Shown: positions 48,387-58,876 of the stretch, piece after piece
Position numbering within the stretch: position 1 is the stretch's first letter
Layout: each line of letters begins with the position of its first letter
Assembly: GCF_900660655.1 (NCBI RefSeq)
Contig: NZ_LR215035.1
Location: 868,001 to 932,000, forward strand
Length of the DNA stretch: 64,000 nucleotides
Direction of reading: 5' to 3'
From: Mycoplasmopsis anatis
GTDB taxonomy: Bacteria > Bacillota_I > Bacilli_A > Mycoplasmatales > Metamycoplasmataceae
Notes under the pieces: model-generated
Told to the model about the DNA's origin: nothing
Databases searched by the model: none
What the model saw: the letters and a program-made list of their open reading frames with translations, nothing else
Translations under genes and position numbers: made by a program

Positions 48387-50192
48387 TTAGTTTACTTGAA
48401 CATCTTCAAAAAACATTAAAACATCATCTTCTTGAATATCATTAAAGTTTTTTATATGACAACCAAAATCTTTTCCTTTTACAACTTCTTTAGCATCATT
48501 TAGCTCACGTTTTAATGAATCTATGCTACCTTCATGTATTAATTTACCTGTTCTGTAAACTTTGATTTTTGAATTCGCTCTAACAACACCTTCATCCATC
48601 ATCGCTCCAGCAATATTACCAACTTTTGAGTAAAAGAAAACTTTTATAATGTGTGCTTCTCCAACTTTTTTCTCTTCATACACTGGTGCTTTTTCACCTT
48701 CAAGCATTTTTTCACATGACTCAATTATTTTATAAATAACATCATGTGAAGAAATTGTAACACCTAAATTAGCGGCTGATTGTTTTTGTGCTGCAGTAGG
48801 TTTGTTATTGAAAGTGAAAATTGTAGCATTAGATGCTTGAGCTAGAAGTAAATCACTATTATTAATTGTTCCTGCAGCTCAACTAACTACTTTTATAACT
48901 GCCTCATCGTTATTTAGGCCGTCGATTTTATGTTTAATAGCTTCAGCAACGCCATGAACATCAGATTTAACAATTACATTTAATACTTTCTTACCATCTG
49001 AATCTAAAGTGGCTTGATTTCTTTGATAAAGTTCATTTTGTTTATCGATGGCATTTTTTTCTGCAGCTAATTTTTTAGCAAACTTTTCATCAGAAAATCC
49101 AACAAACTTATCTCCAGCCATAGGAATATAATTTAATCCACTTACTACAACCGGCATACCAGGAGTGGCTTTTGAAATTTCTACACCATTTGTATCAGTT
49201 AATAATCTAACTCTTCCATATCTAGAACCAGCAACAATGAAATCCCCTTTAATAAGTGTTCCATTTTTTATAATTAATGTAGATACTGCTCCAATTCCTT
49301 TATCTGTTCTTGACTCAATTACTACACCAATTGGATATCTATTTGGGTTAGCTTTTAAGTCTAGTAATTCAGCTAGAGTATTAATAGCATCAAATAATTC
49401 ATCAAGTCCTTTACCTTTAAGTGCTGAACCTGTAACCAACATTGTGTCACCACCATATTCCTCAATGATAACATCATTTTCTGCTAATTCACCTTTAATT
49501 CTGTCTAAGTCTTTATTTGGTTTATCCATTTTGTTAACAAAGACAATAATAGGAACATCAACTGCTTTAGCGTGTTGAATTGCTTCAACAGTTTGAGGCA
49601 TAACTCCATCATCGGCTGCGACAACTAAAACAACTATATCAGTAATTTTAGCTCCTCTAGCTCTCATAGAAGTAAATGCTTCATGACCTGGTGTATCTAT
49701 AAATGTAATTTTATTCTTTTTATATTCAATTTGGTATGCACCAGTGTGTTGGGTAATTCCACTTGACTCTGTTGCCACAATATTTGAATTTCTAATTTTA
49801 TCAATTAATGTTGTTTTACCGTGGTCTACATGTCCCATAACTGTGATTATAGGAGCTCTTTTTTGTAAATCTTTTTCTTTGTCTTTAAACTCAACCTCAT
49901 CCAAGAAATTACCTGCGTCAACACTTGTTTCTTTATTAAAATCAAAACCGTATTCCAGACATAATTCAGCAATTTCTTCCTCATCTAAAACATAATTAAG
50001 GTTGTAAACTTTACCTTTTAAGAAAAATCTCTTAATAATATCATTAGTATTGATTTTTGTTTTTTCAGCAAAATCGCTTATTGACATTTTTCCTGTGAAG
50101 ATAAAAACACCATCTTTTAATTCGGTTTTGACAGCAGACATTTGTTTTTTTACTTCTTCAACATTACTAATTCTATTTAACTTTTTTTCCAT
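48387..50192 (-). CDS. infB: Translation initiation factor IF-2
   Basis: The rejoined frame gives 601 residues. A short N-terminal domain (SISDFAEKTKINTNDIIKRF) is followed by the G domain: [16 protein letters not shown], the switch SSGITQHTGAYQIEY, FIDTPGHEAFTSMRARGA and FVNKMDKP. Domains II-IV follow, ending in the C2 region with KIKVYRTGKLIHEGSIDSLKR. It brings initiator tRNA to the 30S. The long N-terminal region of E. coli IF-2 is absent, as in other mycoplasmas. Its start lies within the end of ylxR. Confidence 0.97.
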
Positions 50193-50464
50193 AAGACCTC
50201 CATTAATTCGTTATAAATCTTATTGTAAACTTCTGAATTCACATTTGTTCTAAAAGCTCTATTTAATGCTTTAATTTTAATGAACTGAGACCATAATTCA
50301 GGGTCATTTTTCAAATAGCAACCCCTACCATTTTTTGTTTTATTAATATCTAATGAAATTTCATTTCTTTCTTTTTTATAATCAAATCTGATTAATTGAG
50401 AAATATCTAAAATTTCATGGGTAACTACACACTTACGTGTATAGCTATTATTTTTCTCACTCAT
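50177..50464 (-). CDS. ylxR: YlxR-family (DUF448) RNA-binding protein
   Basis: The 95-residue protein has the family start SYTRKCVVTHEILDISQLIRF and the GRGCYLKNDPELWSQFI motif. YlxR is a small basic protein found between nusA and infB in Gram-positives; it has been linked to RNase P and nucleoid functions, but its role is not settled. The ATG was chosen over a TTG four codons up. It overlaps nusA by 17 bases and infB by 16. Confidence 0.92.
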   Translation of the reverse strand: MSEKNNSYTRKCVVTHEILDISQLIRFDYKKERNEISLDINKTKNGRGCYLKNDPELWSQFIKIKALNRAFRTNVNSEVYNKIYNELMEVLWKKS

Positions 50465-52127
50465 CGTCAAAATCACTTAAATCTAAATTCGAATCAAGAC
50501 CGTAATTAGCTAGGTCTGAATCAACCTTAAAGTCTCTAAGTTCAATTTTTGCTTTTTTGTATTCTTTATCTACCGATTTCTTTTCTTTTTCAGGTTTTTC
50601 GCTCATTACTTCATCTTCGAATTCATCATCGAATTCACTAACTTCATTATCATCGAAAATTTTGTCAAAATCAATATCGTTTAAGAAATCATACTCATCA
50701 CTATTTTTAGATTCTTTTTCAAGTTCAAGCACATTTTCTTCATTGAAATAATCATCAAGATTTAATTTTTCTGGTTTTTTAGATTTTGGTTTTTCTACCT
50801 TAGGTGTTGTTTCAACTTTAGCTTTATCTAAACTTGAAGCTTGTTGTTCCATAAATTCAGAAACATCTTGAGCAAATTCATTAATATCAAAATTAAATCC
50901 TGAAAAGAAATTATTACTTCTTGTTGGTTTTTTAGTTTTAACTTTCTTAATTAATGGTTTGTCGTATTCCTTAGATTCCTTAAACGGAATTTCTTTTTCA
51001 ATCGCTTCTTCAGTAGTGATTGCTTCTAGGTTTACGCCTGTTAAGTTTTTAGCTAATTCAATATTTGAACCTTTTTTACCTATTGCAACAAGAATATTTT
51101 CTTTTTTAAGAATAATATATGCTGAATCATTGTCAGGAGTTTTAAATACTACGTCAACAACTTTAGCAGGTGACATTGCATTAATAATAAATTGTCTTAG
51201 ATCCTCAGAGAATGGAATGACATCCAATTTTTCACCCTCTAATTTTTCACTAATAGATAAAATTCTTAAACCATTAACACCAATTATTGAAGCTGCTGCG
51301 TCAATATTTTGATCATGAATAGATCTAACAGCGATTTTTGATCTTTCACCTGGTTGTCTTACTGCCTTAACAATCTCTACCGAACCATCTGAAATTTCTG
51401 GAATATCATTTTTAAGTAAATCTTCCACAGCTTTTGGTGAATCCGTAGAAACTAGACATTGACTTAATTTACTTTCTTCGTGAACTTCTTCAAGATAAAC
51501 ATCAATAATTGAACCCGGTTTCATTTGTAAACGTCTATTTACTTTATTATTTGGTAAAAAAGCAGTAACATTGTCTTCGAAAATCATATTATATGAACCA
51601 TTATTATTCTTAGAAAGAACTCTAGCTTTTAGTCTTTGCCCGATTAAATTAGAATATTTATTAAATACTTTTTGTTTTTGGTTTATTTTTAATCTTTGAA
51701 TAAATCCATTTCTTATTACAGTTTTGATTCTTTCACTTAATAAATTAAAATCAATAGTGTATTTAACAATATCTCCAACATTACAATTTGGATGCAATGT
51801 TGAAGCTTCACTTATTGTAATAAACGAAATTCTTTCTGGATCATTTTCTGACAGAAATTCAAAATCATCTTCAACAACTTCCATATTCTTATTAAAAATA
51901 ATTACTTTTTCTTCGTCATTATCTAACTCAAAAATAATTTCGGCTTCTGGATCTATATCCCTATTTATAGCTTTGGTTGTTTCTTGTGAGAAAAAATCAC
52001 AAACTTCTTCTTTTGAAAGATTATTACTTAATGCATAACCTTTAATAACTTTATATCAATCTTTTTTTATTAACTCACTTTTGTTAATAAAAGTTTCATT
52101 TACATCATTTATTTTTTTAACAGCCAT
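50448..52127 (-). CDS. nusA: Transcription factor NusA with an acidic C-terminal extension
   Basis: The rejoined frame gives 559 residues. The N-terminal polymerase-binding domain, S1 domain (GQRLKARVLSKNNNGSYNMIFEDNVTAFLPNNK) and KH1/KH2 domains (RQPGERSKIAVRS, VAIGKKGSNIELAKNLTG) are intact up to about residue 385. The last 150 or more residues are a low-complexity acidic tail (runs such as NEVSEFDDEFEDEV) ending in FDDEWEK, where the Trp is UGA before the true TAA. The factor controls pausing, termination and rRNA antitermination. The order rimP-nusA-ylxR-infB is the classic one. Confidence 0.95.
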
Positions 52128-52135
52128 GATTACTC

Positions 52136-52567
52136 CTAAAATTTAATGTATTTTTCTATCTTATTAATATCAATTTTTGATAACTTAATTTTTCTAAATT
52201 GTCCATGATCATTCCACTTTAATAATATGTCTTCTGGATTATATTCAAGTATTTCACCAATATATGTATCGTTTTTGTTTATTGATTTGTTTAATTTAAC
52301 TTTGATAAAAGTGCCTATTTTATCGACCAATTCGTCAAATGTATATTCTAATTTTTCACCTTTAGACATAACTGTTAAACCATATTCATCTTTAAATCAA
52401 GCAACACTTTCAAGATATTCATTCAATAGTGTAGTTCATGTATTTACTTGATTTAAATCATTTACATTAACTGTTACTTCAAGCATTTGTTGATTAAATT
52501 CATTAGTCAATTTTGCATCAATGATCATATCTCCAAAATGTTTTTTTAATTCTTCTTTGTAATTCAA
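52136..52567 (-). CDS. rimP: Ribosome maturation factor RimP
   Basis: The 143-residue protein shows the DUF150/RimP two-domain plan: NQQMLEVTVNVNDLNQVNTW in the N-terminal half and the C-terminal SH3-like YTFDELVDKIGTFIKVKL ... YIGEILEYNPEDILLKW. It assists 30S maturation. The start is TTG, six bases after a strong GGAGG. It is the first gene of the nusA-infB operon. Confidence 0.88.
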
Positions 52568-52660
52568 TTTATCCTCCAAAAATAACAAAAGTTGCATAAA
52601 TGCAACCCGTCTATCCTGAATGCTTTTAAATTATAGCATAATCGATTTGATTATCATTTT
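52568..52660 (-). promoter_or_regulatory. Promoter and leader hairpin of the rimP-nusA-infB operon
   Basis: TGCTATAAT on the minus strand (TATAAT at 52635-52630) is a good extended -10. The leader then carries an inverted repeat (GTTGCAT-AA-ATGCAAC, 52591-52606) followed by TTTTGTTATTTTT and, at once, the GGAGG of rimP. The hairpin plus T-rich stretch looks like a weak terminator or attenuator between the promoter and the first gene. Confidence 0.5.
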
Positions 52661-52675
52661 TAAAATAAAAAAATC

Positions 52676-52700
52676 ATATAGTGTTAATTACACACTACAT
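52676..52700 (-). terminator. Weak terminator after frr
   Basis: A 6-bp stem (TAGTGT/ACACTA) with a seven-base loop, extended by two more pairs after a mismatch, precedes TGATTTTTTT on the minus strand, about ten bases after frr. Confidence 0.55.
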
Positions 52701-52707
52701 GAAATAT

Positions 52708-53259
52708 TTATTTATTCATTAATTCATTTTCTTTGTCTTTAACAATCGCAGAAATTTCATTAATATATTTATCCACTTCTTTTTGAACAATTTCTAAAAC
52801 TCTTTTTTGTTCATCTTCTGAAATGCTATCGTCGCCTTTAATAGATTTATTTACATCTTGTCTAGCATTTCTTACTCCAACTTTTGCTTGTTCAGAGTGT
52901 TTTGGAAGTGATTTTGTTAATTCTCTTCTTCTTTCGGTTGTTAATGCTGGAAATGTAATTCTTACTTGATTTCCTTCATCGACAGGTGTTATTCCTAAAT
53001 TTGCATTATTAATTGCTTTTAAAATGTCTTTAACTGAAGATTGATCATAAGGTTTGATTAATAATTGTTGTGGCTCAGGTACTGAAATATTCGCTAATTC
53101 ATCTAACGAAGTTGGTGTACCGTAATAATCCACTTTCACTCATTTAACTAATTGAGGATTTGCTCTACCTGTTGAAATTTTTGATAATTCAAACTTAAGA
53201 TGTTGAATTGATTTTTCAGCAGCTTCTTTGATTTCTAATAAATATAATTCTATGTCCAT
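52708..53259 (-). CDS. frr: Ribosome recycling factor
   Basis: The rejoined frame gives 183 residues: KSIQHLKFELSKISTGRANP, WVKVDYYGTPTSLDELANISVPEP, IRITFPALTTERRRELTKSL-type block, and VRNARQDVNKSIK. It splits post-termination ribosomes with EF-G. Its ATG shares TAATG with the pyrH stop, the usual pyrH-frr pair. Confidence 0.96.
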
Positions 53260-53975
53260 TATTTTACCACCTCTGTATGAGTTATTTCACCCTTTAATGC
53301 TCTAACAATAGCATTGGGTTCTGCAATATTGAAAACAATAAGGGAAATGTTGTTATCTCTAGCCATGCTTGTGGCTGTCAAGTCCATAACTTGAAGTTTT
53401 CTTTCAAGAATTTCATCGTAAGTAATTTTATTAAAACGTTTAGCATCAGGGTTTAATTTAGGATCACTATCATAAACACCTTCAACCTTATTTTTACCCA
53501 TTAAAATAACTTCTGCACCAACTTCTGAAGCATATAATGTAGCTGCTGTATCAGTTGTAAAATAAGGTCTACCTGTTCCTCCAACAAAAATCACAACTTC
53601 ACCATCTTTTAAGTATTTTAATGCTTTTTCATTTACATAATTTTCTGCAACTTTAGCATCAATATTTATAGAACTTTGAACTCTTGAAGGTAACCCATGT
53701 TGTTCAAAACCGCTTCTTAATGCTAACCCGTTCATAATTGTTGCTAGCATACCTATATAGTCTGCACGGTTTCTTGGAATACCATTTTTTGCAGCGGAAG
53801 CTCCTCTTCAAAAATTTCCTCCACCGATAACAACGGAAACTTCGACACCCATATCGACGATTTCTTTTAACTGTTTAGCGATATTTGCCACTAATTCATA
53901 ATCAATAGCTAAATGTTTTTCTTTATTAACTAATCCTTCACCAGAAAGTTTAACTAATATTTTTTTATATTTCAT
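53259..53975 (-). CDS. pyrH: UMP kinase
   Basis: The 238-residue hexameric kinase starts KYKKILVKLSGEGLV, has VSVVIGGGNFWRGASA (Trp from UGA), FVGGTGRPYFTTDTAATL, MGKNKVEGVYDSDPKLNPDA and MDLTATSMARDNN, all PyrH-specific. It makes UDP from UMP. AAGGAT is nine bases before the ATG. Confidence 0.97.
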
Positions 53976-54053
53976 ATAATCACATCCTTATAATTTGCTA
54001 TGTATTGATTATAAATTATTTTAAAGGTTTTTAAATTATATTTTATAATTTAT

Positions 54054-54131
54054 CTAGACAGGGGTATTCACATCTTGTGGATTGAGAAACACTCTTAGAG
54101 CTGATCTAGGTAATGCTAGCGTAGCGAGTCA
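54054..54131 (+). promoter_or_regulatory. TPP (THI-box) riboswitch
   Basis: The aptamer core is recognisable: GGGG followed by the P3 hairpin (ATTCACA-TCT-TGTGGAT), the conserved TGAGA, then CTGATCTAGGTAATGCTAGCGTAG, which must be read as the P4/P5 half with the P5 stem CTAG-GTAATG-CTAG. GAC (54057-54059) and GTC (54128-54130) close P1. It lies directly upstream of a three-gene ABC importer and should shut it off when thiamine pyrophosphate is plentiful. A likely promoter lies just upstream in the AT-rich 54000-54050 stretch (TATAAT at 54044-54049 in TTTTATAATT). Confidence 0.9.
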
Positions 54132-54138
54132 GTTTTTA

Positions 54139-54167
54139 AGTTCCTTCCTGTCGGAAAGGAATTTTTT
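54139..54167 (+). terminator. Riboswitch expression platform: terminator hairpin containing the ribosome site
   Basis: TTCCTTCC (54141-54148) pairs with GGAAAGGAA (54153-54161, one bulged A) and is followed by six T, an intrinsic terminator. The 3' arm holds AAAGGA, the Shine-Dalgarno of the next gene nine bases before its ATG. The hairpin can therefore stop transcription, hide the ribosome site, or both. Confidence 0.8.
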
Positions 54168-54169
54168 AT

Positions 54170-55264
54170 ATGCGTTTTAAAAAAACAATTACATCTAGTT
54201 TATTAATTTTAAGTAGTTTAACATTTTTAAGTTTATCCTCTTCATGTAATAAAAATAAGGAAAATAATGATGTGATAAATATTTCACTAATTTCTCCTTG
54301 GATGGAAGATGAAAATAAACCTGAACAAATAAGAAAGAGTTTCGAAAGCAAATTACAATCAATTATAGGAAACAAAGTAAAAATTAAGGTTTCGTACTCT
54401 TCTGATGACTATTTAGTTAATTTACAAAATATTAATAAAGGGGTGGTAGATTTAGCGTTTGTTTCACACTCTAGTTTTGAGAATTATATAAGTGAAAATC
54501 AAGATAAAAGTAACAGAATTAAACCAATAATCCAAACATTAACTAAGTCGTTTAAGTATGATACTGATAATTTTATCTATGTAGATGGAACTGAAAATGA
54601 CAAAATTATCTCTAATGCCAAACTACAAAGTGAATTATTTAATAAAAAAAGATATAGCGAATGAGATTATCCATGGAATGGTTCTGTATATGAATATTTT
54701 TATGATGATAAACTTGTAGATTTTCAACGGGGAATAATTTGAATATCAGGAACTGATGATGTAAGGCAAAAAATAATTAAAGCATGAAATGAAAAAGATT
54801 GAAAAACTTTTAGAAGTTTTGGTATTGTTCATGGTAGTGCTGATTCAGGAAGTAAATATTTATTACCTGAGAAATTATTAAAAAAGCATTTTAATAAAAA
54901 CGATAATGCATTTAGCTCATTAGCTTCAGAAATAACAAATTATTCAAATTATTTCATAAACGGAAAAACAAAAGACATGCTTAAAAATAATCATTTTCAT
55001 ATTTGTTTTGATAATGAAGGTTCATATTCTTGAACTCAAAATACAAAAGATAATATAGATAAGTACACTCCGCTAAATAACGAAAAAATGGAAATTTTAG
55101 CCTTAACAGATCCTTTACAATATAACATTGGTGTAGTAAATACTAATAAAGTAAATTCTGAAATACAAAACTTAATTGTTTCATCTTTAATTCAACTTTA
55201 CACTTCAAATCAAGATGATTGAGGAAAAACTGTTGGATTTTATGGTTATGCAAAATATAAATAA
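54170..55264 (+). CDS. Cypl/p37-type thiamine (pyrophosphate)-binding lipoprotein
   Basis: The 364-residue protein has a lipoprotein signal (RFKKTITSS, hydrophobic core, SLSSSC with Cys26 as lipid-modified residue) and a periplasmic-binding-protein fold of the PhnD/Cypl type: INISLISPWMEDE, KGVVDLAFVSHSSF, GIVHGSADSGSKYLLPE and DNEGSYSW (Trp from UGA). The M. hyorhinis member p37/Cypl binds thiamine pyrophosphate. The riboswitch in front supports that ligand and argues against the common phosphonate annotation. Its 3' end overlaps the ATPase gene. Confidence 0.88.
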
Positions 55265-55979
55265 AATTGAATTGAAAAACCTTTTTGTGTCTGATAAAAA
55301 TAATTTGTTATTAAGTAATATTAATCTTGATTTTCATGAAGGTGAATTAGTTGGAATCATAGGAAAAAGCGGAGCTGGTAAAACGACAATTTTAAAAACA
55401 ATTATTTCATTTGACAATATAAAATCAGGTGAAATATCGTTTAATGGTTCAACAGTAAAAGCAAAAAAAGATATCAAGAATTTTAGGAATAACATATCAT
55501 ATATTTCACAATTTCCGAACTTAGTAAATGACATTAGTGTACTCGATAATATAAATAGACTATGTGAATTTAGAACAAATTGGTTTAAAAGAATCTTTTG
55601 GAACCCAAAAACAAACGAAACAAAAAAACTCATCGATATTCTTAGAAAGTTTGGTCTTGAAAATAAAATATTCGAGAAAACCGATAAGTTGTCAGGAGGG
55701 GAGAAGCAAAGACTTTTGATTGCAATTGAATTTTTTAATGATAAAGCAATTATTTTTGCTGATGAACCCACTTCAAATTTAGATGTATTAAACTCAGAGA
55801 AGATAATGAAAGAATTTAAGGAGGTGTCAAAAAATAAATTGATTGTTATAAATATTCATGATCTTAATTTAGCAACAAGATTTTGTGATAAGTTAATTTG
55901 TTTAGAAAATGGTACCGTTAAGAAAATAATTCATAAAGAAGATTTTAGTAAAGGTAATTTAAATGAATTTTTTGACTAA
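55242..55979 (+). CDS. ABC importer ATPase for thiamine (pyrophosphate)
   Basis: The 245-residue ATPase has Walker A GIIGKSGAGKTT, Q-loop ISYISQFPNL, signature KLSGGEKQRLLIAIEF, Walker B AIIFADEPTSNLD and switch NIHDLN. Its sequence is closest to PhnC-type ATPases, which is why such genes are labelled phosphonate transporters. The ATG given has a weak GGA before it; a second ATG two codons on is equally possible. It lies inside the operon, overlapping both neighbours. Confidence 0.9.
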   Translation: MVMQNINKIELKNLFVSDKNNLLLSNINLDFHEGELVGIIGKSGAGKTTILKTIISFDNIKSGEISFNGSTVKAKKDIKNFRNNISYISQFPNLVNDISVLDNINRLCEFRTNWFKRIFWNPKTNETKKLIDILRKFGLENKIFEKTDKLSGGEKQRLLIAIEFFNDKAIIFADEPTSNLDVLNSEKIMKEFKEVSKNKLIVINIHDLNLATRFCDKLICLENGTVKKIIHKEDFSKGNLNEFFD

Positions 55980-57594
55980 TATTCAAAATTTACTATATTG
56001 AAAAAATGGTAACAACAAAAAAATCAAGTCATTTTGAAAATATTTGATTTATCTAATTTTGATTGCTTTCTTTATATATTGCTTAATTGATTTAAACTTT
56101 TTTACAATTTATTCAGATAATTTAATTGACTTAAAAAACACAATTTACAAATTCTTTTTATTCAATACATTTGATGAGAAAAATTTTGTAAATAATAGTT
56201 TATGAATGATTAATTGAATATATTTTTCAAGAACCATTCAATACGTTGTTTTAGGTAATTTTTTTGGTTTTATTTTTTCTATATTCACCGCTTTTTATTC
56301 TACTAAGAAATTCCATAAAAATAAATATGCAATATTGCTTGTGAAATTTATAATTATTTTCTTAAGAGTTTTACCGGTGTTTGTTTTTATTTCATTAATA
56401 AGTAATTCATTTAGTGGAGTTTTAGGAGCCTCTCTAATAATATTTTGATTTACTTGAATATGATTAAGTTCATATTTGACTAATCTTTTTGAAAACACTT
56501 CAGATGTGGAATATTGACAAATGATCTACTCAGGTAAAAGTAAGCTTAAATCATTTTATAAAAATATAATACTAAGAAATCGACCAAAAATAATACTTAT
56601 GTATTTTCTGTCTCTAGAATCAAATATTAGATGAACCACTGTTTTAGGTGCTGTAGGTATTTCAGGTATAGGTTTTTTATTTGAATTATATCAATCTAAA
56701 AATGAATATCTTGCAATTACTATTTTATACTTGTTTATATTAATTTTCTCATTAGAAATAATTATGCTTATATTTAACAAATGACTTTTTAACGCCCATA
56801 GATTAAAAACAAATTCAATCATGTTAAATAATATAAACAATCGTAAATTACACATAGTTTTATTAATATTGTTTTTGGTAACCATTTTAATATCGGTGGG
56901 AATTATTAAAGATTTTCAAACACAAAAAATTAACTTCCATAACTTCTTTAGGACACTTATACGCTTTTTATCTCCTAATTTTAGTGACTATAATAAATCT
57001 GAGTTCAACGGGTTGCTTTGGACATGAAGAATTATTAAACAGTCGTATGTTTGTCTTATTATCTCATTATTTTGCAGCCTAACTTATTCAATATTTTTAT
57101 CTGAAAAAATGAATCATTGAATAATTTCGTATATTTTTAGAACAGTTCTATCATTTTTAAGAATGCTTCCTTCGATATTTGTTTTCTATCTATTAAACAT
57201 TTTTCTCGACAGTGTTGGTGCTATGAGTTGAACTTTAGCTTTTACTTCATTTAGAGGGTTAACTAAGTATATTTCTGAAAGTATAAATTCTATTGATATA
57301 AAATACTTTGAATACTACAAAATAATGAAAAAAAACAAAATTTTTACTTATAAAAAATTAGTGCTACCATTTATCAAAAAGGATTTAATAAGTTACATTC
57401 AATTAGAATTCGAAAACACTTGTAGAGATAGTTTATTTTATGGTTCTTTTACAGGTTGAGGCTTAGGAAACTTATATATTATTTATAGTAAAAAGGATGA
57501 TATCGAAAAAATATCAGCAATTTTAATACCCATTACTATTATGTTTGTTTTATTCGAACTAATATCGATGTATTTAAGAAGAAATCGAAGGTAA
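55963..57594 (+). CDS. ABC importer double permease for thiamine (pyrophosphate)
   Basis: The 543-residue membrane protein has about twelve helices with two PhnE/MetI-like halves in one chain. The coupling loops are GAVGISGIGFLFELYQ in the first half (around residue 230) and FYGSFTGWGLGNLY in the second. UGA encodes many of its Trp. A single polypeptide therefore supplies both membrane halves. AAAGG is eight bases before the ATG, which lies within the ATPase gene (17-base overlap). Confidence 0.85.
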
Positions 57595-57599
57595 TCAAG

Positions 57600-57622
57600 T
57601 CACATGATATGTGATTTTTTTT
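57600..57622 (+). terminator. Terminator of the thiamine importer operon
   Basis: A 6-bp stem (TCACAT/ATGTGA) with a three-base loop and a run of eight T follows the permease stop by five bases. Confidence 0.88.
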
Positions 57623-57629
57623 ATAAAAA

Positions 57630-57648
57630 ATCACGAATTAATCGTGAT
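57630..57648 (-). terminator. Terminator after tig
   Basis: A 7-bp stem (ATCACGA/TCGTGAT) with a five-base loop is followed by T6 on the minus strand, just beyond the tig stop. Confidence 0.85.
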
Positions 57649-57653
57649 AATTA

Positions 57654-58874
57654 TTATTTTTTATTGTAATTATATTTTTCATATAAATCTGGATTATTTT
57701 GTAATAAATAATGTTTAGCAACTTTTCTGTCAATTAAAACTTCAGCGATTTTTTGCGGATTTATATTCATTGTATCTCTATCTTTTTCTGTAGTCATTGA
57801 CATAAGAGTTCTATATTCTTTTTCTATTTCACCATCTACTAAGGTGATTTTTAGTGATCTAGGTAATCAAGAACGAATAAAATTCATCTTAAACGCTTTA
57901 GATGTTTGTGATTTAAATTGATCATAATGTTGTTTTTTGATTTCTTCAAATTCTTTATCACTCATTTGTATTTGCTTATTTTCAATTTTAAATTGGGAAA
58001 TAAAATCATGTAATCTTCTATCAATTTCTGAATCAATAAGTTCTTTAGGTTCATCTTCAGAAATGTCAATTTTGTTTATAAGTGATTCATAAATAGAAAG
58101 AGCATAATTGTGTAATTCTTTATTGAATAGTTGTTCAACAACGGTTGAAATAATAAATTTCTTAGCATCTTCTCTATTTTGTATCTCAGGAACTCCAATA
58201 AGTGTTGCATTTTCATCGGTGATAGGCATATTTTTCACTTCTCTAACTCTAATAACATCGACTCCATATTCTTTATTCTCAATGTTGATTTCAACATGAG
58301 ATCCAACTTTAGCACCTTCTAAGGCAACATCAAGTTCTTTGTGGAATGGATCTTTTTCACCTTCACTATCAAATATGTACTCGGTCTTGTTTTCTAAGTT
58401 TGATTGTCTATCTGTAATTTTAATTAATACTAAATTATTTTTCTCAATTGCACTATTAGCTTTATCTATTTTAAATGCATATGAATTCATAAATGAATCA
58501 ATAAATGGTTGAATTTGAGGTGTTTCTTCTAATTTATCATTAATTTTATACTCTGGTTTAACATCTAAATTGCTAAATCTTTCAAGATTATCAATGTAAA
58601 AGAAATGCAATTCCGCAGTACACTCTTCTATTTTTGATACTATGTTTTTAACAAGAGGAGAGAAATATATTCTAGAATAATCATTTGAAAATTCCCTAAA
58701 ACATTCACCAATTTTATTTGAAATAAAACTTGAAGTCGCAATATTTAAAATATCATTTTGATTAAAATCTTTCTTACCTGAGTTTTGTAAAAAATCAGTT
58801 GCATTTTTTTGCTCAGTTAATCATTCGTTTATATTAGCATCAATTTTTTTAATTAAAACTTTATTGTTTTCCAT
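57654..58874 (-). CDS. tig: Trigger factor (divergent)
   Basis: The rejoined frame gives 406 residues. A divergent N-terminal ribosome-binding domain (VSKIEECTAELHFFYIDN) is followed by a degraded FKBP-like domain (KDPFHKELDVALEGAKVGSHVEINI, then GVDVIRVREVKNMPITDENA) and a helical C-terminal arm (EDAKKFIISTVVEQLFNKELHNYALSIYESLINK). The GFRxGKxP ribosome-docking signature is not recognisable. The assignment rests on domain order and neighbourhood. It would chaperone nascent chains at the tunnel exit, next to L23 and L29. Confidence 0.7.
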
Positions 58875-58876
58875 TT

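Noticed and set aside
54170-57594. Phosphonate ABC transporter
   Set aside because: The family resemblance to PhnC/D/E is real, but the TPP riboswitch and Cypl-type lipoprotein favour thiamine pyrophosphate, and no phosphonate-degrading genes are nearby.
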